DNA of 19,628 bases from assembly GCA_003155175.1 (NCBI GenBank), contig PMFP01000021.1, positions 11,455-31,082 on the forward strand, written 5' to 3'. Shown here in pieces: positions 13,261 to 19,628 of the stretch. How positions within the stretch are numbered: the first letter of the stretch is position 1; every line of letters begins with the position of its first letter. This stretch comes from Vulcanimicrobiota bacterium (GTDB lineage: Bacteria > Vulcanimicrobiota > Vulcanimicrobiia > Vulcanimicrobiales > Vulcanimicrobiaceae). The translations under genes were made by a program, and so were the position numbers. The notes below the pieces were generated by a model. It was not told the origin of the DNA, did no database searches, and worked only from the letters and a program-made list of their open reading frames with translations.

Positions 13261-14237
13261 AGCCATTCGCGTTCGTGCGCGCCCCAAGCGGCCCCGCGGC
13301 GCTGAGCGCGATGGCAAGCAATTCGCGGGCGTCCTTCGTCGCGGGCGGCACGAGCGTGCTCGATCTCATGAAGATCGCCGTCGAGGAGCCGGACGTGCTG
13401 GTAGACATCAACGCCTTGCCGCTGCGTTCCATCGAACGGCGCGGCGACGTCCTCCTCATCGGCGCCCTCGCTCGCATGAGCGACGTTGCCTCGGACGCGG
13501 GCGTCCGGGAGCTCTTTCCGATGCTGGCGAGCGCCCTGGAGCAGAGCGCGTCGCCGCAACTGCGGAACATGGCGTCGATCGGGGGCAACCTCATGCAACG
13601 GACGCGTTGTCCATACTTTCGCGACGTTGCTACGCCGTGCAACAAACGCAGTCCCGGGAGCGGGTGCGGGGCGATCGGCGGCGTCAATCGTTCGGAAGCG
13701 GTTCTCGGAACCAGCAGCGCATGTATAGCAACGCACCCTTCCGACCTGGCCGTTGCGTTGCGCGCGTTGGATGCCGTCGTTCACGTCACCGGATCGAAAG
13801 GGGATCGCGACATTGCGTTCGCCGAGTTCTACTGCTTGCCGAGCGAGACGCCGCACGTGGAGACAACGCTCGCTCGCGGCGAACTCGTCTCGGGTCTTTC
13901 CGTTCCGTTGCCGGCGGCGGGCGTGCGCTCGGCGTACGTGAAGGCGCGCGATCGCGCGGAGTGCGAGTTTGCGTCGGCTTCGGCCGCCGTCGAACTCGAC
14001 ATGGCGGGGCAGACGATCCGGTCCGCGCGCATCGCGCTGGGCGGGGTCGCGACGGTTCCGTGGCGGTCGCCGCAAGCGGAGAGCGCCTTAGCCGGTGCGG
14101 CGGCGTCGTGCGATGCGTACGAACGGGCCGCTCGCGCAGCGTTCGCGGCGGCGCGCGGCTTTGGGGGCAACGACTTCAAGATCGAACTAGGACGGCGAAC
14201 GCTCGTGCGCGCGCTCGAAATGGCTGCGTCGTCGTGA
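13257..14237 (+). CDS. paoB: Molybdenum hydroxylase, FAD-binding middle subunit with extra [4Fe-4S] loop (PaoB/YagS type)
   Basis: A 326-residue subunit starting with GTG 13257 inside the previous stop. FAD-binding segments are FVAGGTSVLDLMK (27-39) and SIGGNLMQRTRC (107-118). The loop RTRCPYFRDVATPCNKRSPG to GSGCGAI, continuing to SSACIATHPSD, supplies Cys118, 128, 137 and 156. This four-Cys insertion is the feature that separates PaoB-like (and 4-hydroxybenzoyl-CoA reductase-like) subunits from ordinary XdhB, and it binds a [4Fe-4S] cluster in E. coli PaoABC. The C-terminal CO-dehydrogenase flavoprotein domain covers about 215-320. It would hand electrons from the small subunit to an acceptor through FAD. 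The gene is coupled to both neighbours by GTGA overlaps. Confidence 0.92.
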   Translation: MKPFAFVRAPSGPAALSAMASNSRASFVAGGTSVLDLMKIAVEEPDVLVDINALPLRSIERRGDVLLIGALARMSDVASDAGVRELFPMLASALEQSASPQLRNMASIGGNLMQRTRCPYFRDVATPCNKRSPGSGCGAIGGVNRSEAVLGTSSACIATHPSDLAVALRALDAVVHVTGSKGDRDIAFAEFYCLPSETPHVETTLARGELVSGLSVPLPAAGVRSAYVKARDRAECEFASASAAVELDMAGQTIRSARIALGGVATVPWRSPQAESALAGAAASCDAYERAARAAFAAARGFGGNDFKIELGRRTLVRALEMAASS

Positions 14238-16327
14238 GGCAGCCGCTGATCGGCGCGCCGCTCGACCGGGTCGAGGGCGGCGAGAAAGTGACCGGGCGGA
14301 CCGTCTTTACGGCCGATGTGGTGCTGCCCGGGATGGTGCACGGAGTGGTCGTGACGAGTAGCGTAGCGAACGGACGCATTCGCTCGATCGACGCGAAGGA
14401 TGCACTCGCGCTACCCGGCATGTTGGGCGTCATGACGCACGAGAACGCGCCGCGCGTCAATGCCGGCGGCTCTCCGCCGATGCCGTCGTTGCTGTTTCTC
14501 TTGCAAAACGACGCGGTGCAGTTCGACCGCCAGCCGGTCGCGGTGGTCGTTGCGGAGACGTTCGAGGACGCGACGCGCGGTGCGGAGCTCGTTCGCGTGG
14601 CGTACGACGCGATCGCTCCGGAGATGGACCTCGAGACGGCGCCGGCGTACGTGCCGGAGCAGATTTTCGGCGAGCCCGCCGATCGCCACCGCGGAGATCC
14701 GCGCGCGGCGTTTTCCGCTGCGCACGTTCGCTTAGAGCAGACGTACCGGACGCCGACGGAACATCACAATCCGCTGGAGACGCACGGAACCATCGCGGCG
14801 TGGGCCGGCGATCGCCTGACGCTGTACGACTCGACGCAATGGGCGTTCGGCGTTCGCGCTCGCATGGCGACGGTGTTCGGTATCGAGCCTGAGCTGATCC
14901 ACGTCATCGCGCCGTTCGTGGGCGGTGCGTTTGGGAGCAAAGGCCAGCCGTGGTCGCACGTCGCGCTCGCCGCGATGGCGGCCAAGATGATGGACCGGCC
15001 GGTCAAAGTGCTGGCGACGCGTCCGCAGATGTTCGCGTGGGTCGGGCACCGGCCGCAAACCGAACAGAAGCTCTCGATCGGCTGCTCGCGCGACGGGCGT
15101 CTGCAGAGCGTCATCCACGAGACGACGAGCGAGACCAGCGCCGCGGACGATTACGTGGAGCCGTGCGGCGTATTCAGCCGCGGGCTCTACGCGGTGCCGA
15201 ACTACGCGATGTCGCACGAGCTCCGCCGCCTGAACATCAGCAAGCCGACGTACATGCGGGCGCCCGGCGAGGCCACCGGGTCGTTCGCCCTGGAGTCGGC
15301 GATGGACGAACTGGCCTACGAGCTCGGGATGGACCCGCTCGAACTGCGGCTGCGCAATTATGCCCAGACCGATCCCGATAGCGGAAAACCCTACACGAGC
15401 AAGGCGCTGCGCGAATGTTATCGCCTCGCCGCGGAACGTTTCGATTGGAAGCGCCGCAATCCGGAGCCGCGTTCGACGCGCGACGGACGCCTGCTGACCG
15501 GGTTGGGAATGGCGACGGCCTCGGGCGGATCGTTTCGCAGCCACGCGGACGTGCGCATCCGGATGCACGCCGACGGGACGGTCGTGGTGTCCACCGGCAC
15601 GATCGAGCAAGGGACGGGATCGCCGACGGCGTACGCGCAGATCGCTGCCGAAATTCTCGGCGTCCCGTACGAGCGCGTTCGTTTCGAGTTCGGGGACACG
15701 AGCCTTCCGTACGCGCCGCTCGCCGCAGGCTCGCAAACCTCGAGCAGCGTCGGCTCGGCCGTTACGGTCGCGGCGCAGCGGCTTCGAGAGCGCCTCGCGG
15801 AAAGCGGAGGCCGGGTGCCGCCTGACGGCATCGAGATCAACGTCGAGGAGAAACCCCGTCCCGAAGAAGACGACTACGCGCAGGCGTCGTTCGGCGCGCA
15901 TTTCGTCGAGGTTGCGGTGGATCCCGATTTGGGCAGCGTGCGCGTGATGCGGTTCGTCGCGGCCTTCGGCGCCGGCCGCATCATCAACGCGAAGCTCGCC
16001 GAGAGTCAGTTCCTGGGCGGTATCGTGTGGGGCATCAGCATGGCGCTGTTTGAAGAGACGCGTTTCGATCTGCGGACGGGGCGCATCATGAACGCCAATC
16101 TGGCCGATTACCTCGTGCCGACCAACGGAGACATTCCGCCAGTCGAGATCATCATGGCGGAAGAAGACGACCAGCACGTCAATCCCGCGCACGTCAAAGG
16201 CATCGGCGAAGTCGCGATGACCGGCAGCGCCGCGGCGGTCGCCAACGCGGTCTATCATGCTACGGGCGTTCGCGTCCGCGATCTCCCGATCACGGCCGAG
16301 AAACTGCTTGGCGGGGCTCGGCGTTAA
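14234..16327 (+). CDS. paoC: Molybdenum hydroxylase, molybdopterin-binding large subunit (PaoC/YagR type aldehyde oxidoreductase)
   Basis: A 697-residue catalytic subunit starting with GTG 14234 inside the previous stop. The a/b hammerhead domain covers about residues 17-125. Molybdenum-cofactor contacts include VGGAFGSKG (229-237) and MRAPGEATGS (341-350), with TIEQGTGSPTAYAQIAAEIL further on. The catalytic base is Glu659 in GIGEVAMTG. The YagR/PaoC group oxidises a broad range of aromatic and aliphatic aldehydes to acids and uses the cytosine-dinucleotide form of the cofactor. The length is slightly shorter than E. coli PaoC. The insertion chaperone PaoD (XdhC-like) and cofactor genes are not in the window. 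Its TAA and the opposite-strand stop share the four bases TTAA. The substrate is assigned only by family; purine or other heterocycle oxidation cannot be excluded. Confidence 0.9.
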   Translation: MRQPLIGAPLDRVEGGEKVTGRTVFTADVVLPGMVHGVVVTSSVANGRIRSIDAKDALALPGMLGVMTHENAPRVNAGGSPPMPSLLFLLQNDAVQFDRQPVAVVVAETFEDATRGAELVRVAYDAIAPEMDLETAPAYVPEQIFGEPADRHRGDPRAAFSAAHVRLEQTYRTPTEHHNPLETHGTIAAWAGDRLTLYDSTQWAFGVRARMATVFGIEPELIHVIAPFVGGAFGSKGQPWSHVALAAMAAKMMDRPVKVLATRPQMFAWVGHRPQTEQKLSIGCSRDGRLQSVIHETTSETSAADDYVEPCGVFSRGLYAVPNYAMSHELRRLNISKPTYMRAPGEATGSFALESAMDELAYELGMDPLELRLRNYAQTDPDSGKPYTSKALRECYRLAAERFDWKRRNPEPRSTRDGRLLTGLGMATASGGSFRSHADVRIRMHADGTVVVSTGTIEQGTGSPTAYAQIAAEILGVPYERVRFEFGDTSLPYAPLAAGSQTSSSVGSAVTVAAQRLRERLAESGGRVPPDGIEINVEEKPRPEEDDYAQASFGAHFVEVAVDPDLGSVRVMRFVAAFGAGRIINAKLAESQFLGGIVWGISMALFEETRFDLRTGRIMNANLADYLVPTNGDIPPVEIIMAEEDDQHVNPAHVKGIGEVAMTGSAAAVANAVYHATGVRVRDLPITAEKLLGGARR

Positions 16328-16872
16328 CTCGGCGTAGGCGCCGCGCCCTCGCCGAGGTCCATGCGCGGCATGTCTGGGGGATACGACGTGGGATATTTCT
16401 CGACGAACCGTTTTGAGATCATGGCGAGATATTCAAAGTTCTCCCAAATCCCTGGATCCAACCGGCGTCGAAGGCGGACCACGGGAACCAGCGCGTCCCA
16501 GCACGAGAGCACCACGCCGCACCAGAGATCGCAAGCGATCGACCGATCGATGATGTTAAAGCGCACGAAGGCGCCCATGGATTCAAAGAAGTTCGCCACG
16601 TAGCTGACCGGCCGAAGTTGTCCCGGGAAGGTGCGTTCGCTAAGCGCGCGCAGAATTGCCGGGTCCTCCATCAGAGCCGGCAATTCGTTGAAGATGAAGT
16701 GGCGCGCTTGGGTGAAGTCCTCGGATTCGAGGGTTTCGCGGCACTCGGTCAGCGCGATGATCTGGTTGCTTCCGCGCGTGTGCCGAAGTTGCAAGAGCGC
16801 CGCAATGGCCGAGGCCGTGATGACGACGAAGGTTCCTAACGTAGCGTAGGCCGTCAACCATTCCGCAGTCAC
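16324..16872 (-). CDS. Small membrane-anchored protein, DUF4760-like
   Basis: A 182-residue protein with one N-terminal membrane segment (about 7-28, LTAYATLGTFVVITASAIAALLQL) followed by a soluble helical domain. That domain contains LRHTRGSNQIIALTECRETLE, FIFNELPAL, YVANFFESMGAFVRFNIID and WENFEYLAMISKRF. The layout of an anchor, an 'SNQ..AL..' helix and 'FFE.MG..V' is what I recall for the DUF4760 family, whose function is unknown. GTG 16872 is supported by GGGGAGG 5 bp upstream. It follows the aldo/keto reductase on the same strand by 38 bp and may be in its operon. Its stop overlaps that of paoC. Confidence 0.65.
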   Translation of the reverse strand: MTAEWLTAYATLGTFVVITASAIAALLQLRHTRGSNQIIALTECRETLESEDFTQARHFIFNELPALMEDPAILRALSERTFPGQLRPVSYVANFFESMGAFVRFNIIDRSIACDLWCGVVLSCWDALVPVVRLRRRLDPGIWENFEYLAMISKRFVEKYPTSYPPDMPRMDLGEGAAPTPS

Positions 16873-16910
16873 GCGCGCCTCCCCGATCCGGCGGTGCCCA
16901 AAAGGCTGCT

Positions 16911-17804
16911 TTAGGCGGTGTCCTTTCGGTCGTACTCCTTACGGCCCTCGTGGTCGAGCGCCGCAAACTCGGCGTCGGACAGCTGGATCGCGGCGGCGGC
17001 GACGTTTTCTTCGAGATGCGCGACCTTCGAGGTCCCCGGGATGGGCAGCATGACGGGGCTGCGCCTCAGCACCCAGGCTAGCGCGATCTGGCTCGGGGAC
17101 GCGCCGCGGGAACGGGCGAGGTCGTCGAGCAGCGAGCCGGGCTTGGCGAGGTCGCCGGCCGCGAGCGGGAACCAGGGAATGAAGCCGATGCCCCTCGTCG
17201 CGCAGTAGTCGAGCACGCCTTCGTTGAGACGGTCCACGAGGTTGTAGCGATTCTGCACCGTCGAGACGGGAAAGACTTTCGACGCGGCCTCGATTTCCTC
17301 GATCGACACTTCGCTGAGTCCGGCGTGGCGGATGATGCCGTCGTCGAGCAGCGCCTTGATGGCGGCGAACTGTTCTTCGCGCGGCACGTAGGGATCGATG
17401 CGGTGTAGCTGCCACAGATCGATTTGCTCGACGCCCAGGTTGCGGACGCTCTTGAGCGCTTGTTGGCGCAAGTATTCCGGCCGGCCGACCGGGTCCCACT
17501 CGTTGGGGCCGCTCCGCGTCAGGCCGCCCTTCGTCGCGACGACCATGTTGGCGTAAGGAGCGAGCGCCTCGCGGATCAGCCACTCCGAGACGTCGGGACC
17601 GTAGGCGTCGGCTGTATCGATGAAGTTCACGCCGAGTCCGGGAAGGCGCCTGAGCGTGCGAAGGGCCTCGTCGCGATCGGCCGGCTCGCCCCAGATGCCG
17701 TTTCCGGTGATCCGCATCGCACCGAAGCCTAACCGATGGACCTCGAGGTCGCCGCCGATTTTGAACGTTCCGGACTCACTCGCGTTAACCGTTACCGTAT
17801 TCAC
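16911..17804 (-). CDS. Aldo/keto reductase
   Basis: A 297-residue NADPH-dependent oxidoreductase with a (beta/alpha)8 fold. The catalytic tetrad is visible: Asp63 and Tyr68 in FIDTADAYGP, Lys92 in VVATKGG and His134 in WQLHRID. The cofactor-phosphate segment is LPIPGTSKVAHLEENV near the C-terminus. It most resembles the AKR subgroup of bacterial YdbC/pyridoxal reductase-like proteins (RLGFGAMRITGNGIWGEP, LRTLRRLPGLGVNFIDTA). The start GTG 17804 is chosen because GGGAGG lies 4 bp upstream; ATG or GTG codons further up lack one. Likely substrates are aldehydes or ketones, so a functional link to the nearby aldehyde oxidoreductase is possible but unproven. It is divergent from the acetyltransferase gene. 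Confidence 0.92.
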   Translation of the reverse strand: MNTVTVNASESGTFKIGGDLEVHRLGFGAMRITGNGIWGEPADRDEALRTLRRLPGLGVNFIDTADAYGPDVSEWLIREALAPYANMVVATKGGLTRSGPNEWDPVGRPEYLRQQALKSVRNLGVEQIDLWQLHRIDPYVPREEQFAAIKALLDDGIIRHAGLSEVSIEEIEAASKVFPVSTVQNRYNLVDRLNEGVLDYCATRGIGFIPWFPLAAGDLAKPGSLLDDLARSRGASPSQIALAWVLRRSPVMLPIPGTSKVAHLEENVAAAAIQLSDAEFAALDHEGRKEYDRKDTA

Positions 17805-17946
17805 GTTGCCTCCCTGGCTGTGTAATTCGCTCCGACCCAATGCGCGGACCGATGGTTGCTCCTTCGCCGGCTCGGCTCCCTAGGGGAACGTGAAGCCGCC
17901 GAGGCCGAAAGAACGCCATCGTGTTCTGTTGCCGATACATACCCAC

Positions 17947-17990
17947 AAGCCGGGGTCTCCTAACGTGCCTTTACGTAATCCGGCTTTTCA
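17947..17990 (+). repeat. Inverted repeat with short T tract upstream of the acetyltransferase
   Basis: AAGCCGG (17947-17953) pairs with CCGGCTT (17980-17986), followed by TT. The 26-base loop contains ACGT-gccttt-ACGT, a second small stem. It lies in a 203-bp divergent intergenic region, so it is not expected to end a gene; it might be an attenuator or regulator site for the downstream gene. The evidence is structural only. Confidence 0.3.
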
Positions 17991-18007
17991 CCGATCCGGA
18001 CGCTTAG

Positions 18008-18514
18008 GTGATCCCCGTTAGCGCCGTCACCCTCCGGGCCGCCACCGGCGCGGATCTGCCCGCCGTCAAGGATATCTACAATCAGGGCATCGAGGACCGC
18101 GTCGCGACGCTGGAAACGCAGCCCCGGTCGGACGACGAGATCGCAGCGTGGTTTGAGGCGCACGGCGATCGCCATGCCGTTCTCGTCGCCGATGTCGACG
18201 GCGTGGTCTCGGGGTGGGCGTCGCTGAACCCGTTCTCGCATCGCTGCGCGCACGCTGCGATCGCCGATCTTTCGGTGTACGTTGCGCGCGAAAAGCGCGG
18301 CCGGGGGATCGGCCGTGCGTTGCTCGAGGCGCTCGTCGAGCGCGCTCGCGAAGCACGCTTTCACAAGATCGTGTTGCACGCCGTCGCTTCGAACGAGGCG
18401 GGAACGCGGCTCTACCGGCGCGTGGGTTTTCGCGACGTCGGCGTCTTCAAGGAGCACGGCGAGATCGACGGCGCGTACGTTGACGTCGTCGCGATGGAAA
18501 GGATCCTACCGTGA
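18008..18514 (+). CDS. arsN1: GNAT N-acetyltransferase, ArsN1/phosphinothricin acetyltransferase type
   Basis: A 168-residue GNAT enzyme. It begins VTLRAATGADLPAVKDIYNQ followed by GIEDRVATLET, the substrate-side motif of ArsN1 and PAT proteins. The acetyl-CoA loop is RGRGIG (97-102) within YVAREKRGRGIGRALLEAL. The ending is NEAGTRLYRRVGFRDVGVFK and the characteristic EHGEIDGAYVDVVAMERIL. ArsN1 enzymes acetylate the amino group of arsinothricin, and relatives act on phosphinothricin, both toxic glutamate mimics that block glutamine synthetase. GTG 18008 has no good Shine-Dalgarno. Its TGA overlaps the transporter start as GTGA. The exact substrate is uncertain, since close relatives include general amino-acid acetyltransferases. 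No ars genes are visible. Confidence 0.82.
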   Translation: MIPVSAVTLRAATGADLPAVKDIYNQGIEDRVATLETQPRSDDEIAAWFEAHGDRHAVLVADVDGVVSGWASLNPFSHRCAHAAIADLSVYVAREKRGRGIGRALLEALVERAREARFHKIVLHAVASNEAGTRLYRRVGFRDVGVFKEHGEIDGAYVDVVAMERILP

Positions 18515-19628
18515 AGGCCGATGCGGCGCGCACCGAGCTCACCGTCCGCGGACTGATTCTCGGCGCGGCGATTACCGTGGTCTTCACGGCTGCGAACGTC
18601 TATCTCGGTCTCAAGGTCGGGTTGACGTTCGCGTCGTCCATTCCGGCGGCGGTGATCTCGATGGCGCTGCTGCGTCCGTTCAAGAACGCGACGATCTACG
18701 AGAACAACATCGTCCAGACGGTCGCGTCGGCCGCCGGAACGCTCTCCGCGATCATCTTCGTGCTGCCGGGACTGGTCATGGTCGGCTGGTGGGCCGGCTT
18801 TCCGTTCTGGGAGAGCTTCGGCGTCTGCGCGGCAGGGGGCGTGCTCGGCGTGATGTATACGATTCCGCTGCGGCGAGCTCTGGTCGTGGATTCGGATCTC
18901 CCGTATCCCGAAGGCGTTGCCGCGGCCGAAGTGCTGCGCGTCGGAACCGGAACGCGCGAAGGCGCCGCCGAGGGCAAAGCCGGACTCTTGGCGGTCGTGG
19001 TGGGCGCAGTCGCGTCCGCGGCGTTCGCGGCGGTCGTCGCGACGCGCGTCTTCGCCGGGGAACTCGACGCGTTCTTTCGCATCGGAAAATCGTCCACCGG
19101 AATCGGCGTCGGCCTCTCGCTCGCGCTGCTGGGTGCGGGTCATCTGATCGGGCTCTCGGTCGGACTCGCCATTCTCGCCGGTCTCGTCATCGCGTGGGGC
19201 ATCGCCACGCCCGTGCTGACCGCGCTGCATCCGATGGCGGGCAGCGCGACCGACGTCGCGACGCACGTGTGGTCGCATCAGGTGCGCTTCATCGGAGCCG
19301 GCGCGATCGGGATCTCGGCGTTGTGGACGCTCGGCAAGCTCGCAATTCCGGTCTGGAAAGGCCTGGTTTCGGCGATTGAGGCGTCGCGTCACAAGAGCCG
19401 CGCCGGAGCGCCCGAACTCGCGCGCACGGAGCACGACATTCCGATCGGGATCGTCGGGCTCGTCGTGGCGGCCGGCGTGGTTCCGCTCTCCGTGCTGTTC
19501 GTGTCGTTCCTTCACGGCGGAGCGCTCGGGGGCTCGATCGTCGATCTCACGATCGCCGCCGTCGTCTACACGCTGGTCATCGGCTTTCTCGTTGCGGCCG
19601 TTTGCGGATACATGGCCGGACTCATCGG
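18511..19628 (+). CDS. OPT-family oligopeptide transporter (N-terminal part, truncated by window end)
   Basis: An open frame from GTG 18511 runs for 372 codons to the window edge without a stop. It encodes a polytopic membrane protein. The N-terminus TELTVRGLILGAAITVVFTA, then ANVYLGLKVGLTFASSIPAA, is the hallmark of bacterial OPT transporters. Further hallmarks are YENNIVQTVASAAGTLSAII and IPLRRALVVDSDLPYPEGVA followed by AAEVLRVG. At least seven hydrophobic segments are present, and roughly 200-300 residues are missing, judging from the usual length. OPT proteins move small peptides or metal chelates by proton symport. The start overlaps the acetyltransferase stop (GTGA), implying translational coupling and a shared purpose. 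Confidence 0.92.
   Translation, partial: MKADAARTELTVRGLILGAAITVVFTAANVYLGLKVGLTFASSIPAAVISMALLRPFKNATIYENNIVQTVASAAGTLSAIIFVLPGLVMVGWWAGFPFWESFGVCAAGGVLGVMYTIPLRRALVVDSDLPYPEGVAAAEVLRVGTGTREGAAEGKAGLLAVVVGAVASAAFAAVVATRVFAGELDAFFRIGKSSTGIGVGLSLALLGAGHLIGLSVGLAILAGLVIAWGIATPVLTALHPMAGSATDVATHVWSHQVRFIGAGAIGISALWTLGKLAIPVWKGLVSAIEASRHKSRAGAPELARTEHDIPIGIVGLVVAAGVVPLSVLFVSFLHGGALGGSIVDLTIAAVVYTLVIGFLVAAVCGYMAGLI

Noticed and set aside
13250..16327. A 1025-codon plus-strand open frame across two hydroxylase genes
   Set aside because: The first part is an Arg-rich alternate frame of the FAD subunit. The real large subunit starts at GTG 14234, which overlaps the previous stop.

Overview
The window is about 19.6 kb of GC-rich, gene-dense bacterial chromosome. 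It holds 16 complete protein genes and two truncated at the edges. The longest gene-free stretch is about 230 bp, and no RNA gene, insertion sequence or CRISPR array was seen. Export signals and a beta-rich protein of the outer-membrane 'neuromedin U/transporter' type suggest a diderm. GTG/TTG starts and 4-bp start/stop overlaps are common. The gene mix would fit a high-GC soil lineage such as Eremiobacterota (WPS-2), but this is a low-confidence inference, since there is no rRNA or marker gene.

Layout. 1-2.4 kb: tail of an unknown gene, pyroglutamyl-peptidase I, a DUF3052-like protein on the minus strand and a glutamate dehydrogenase, together suggesting amino-acid/glutamate turnover. 2.4-5.2 kb (minus): a translationally coupled pair of probably exported phosphohydrolases, a DxDGT HAD phosphatase followed by a metallophosphoesterase. 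Upstream is a three-unit 11-bp repeat that looks like a response-regulator (Pho-box type) site. 5.4-8.4 kb (plus): a small His-rich helical protein, an anaerobic-sulfatase-maturase-type radical SAM protein with a C-terminal SEC-C zinc motif, and an exported class C beta-lactamase-fold protein that has lost its catalytic residues. 8.4-9.3 kb (minus): the outer-membrane protein, with its own three-unit 11-bp repeat upstream.

9.5-12.6 kb (minus): an ABC importer of the nitrate/sulfonate/bicarbonate class, made of a fused double permease and an ATPase with a C-terminal AAA-associated domain; no binding protein is present. 12.8-16.3 kb (plus, divergent): a three-subunit molybdenum hydroxylase of PaoABC type, whose genes overlap as GTGA. 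16.3-17.8 kb (minus): a DUF4760-like membrane protein and an aldo/keto reductase. 18.0 kb to the end (plus): an ArsN1/phosphinothricin-type N-acetyltransferase overlapping the start of an OPT-family peptide transporter that runs off the window.

The points most worth a second look are the two related 11-bp repeat arrays ahead of the exported phosphatases and the outer-membrane protein, the terminator-like hairpin that carries the maturase start codon in its loop, the catalytically dead beta-lactamase-fold protein coupled to that maturase, and the acetyltransferase/peptide-transporter pair.
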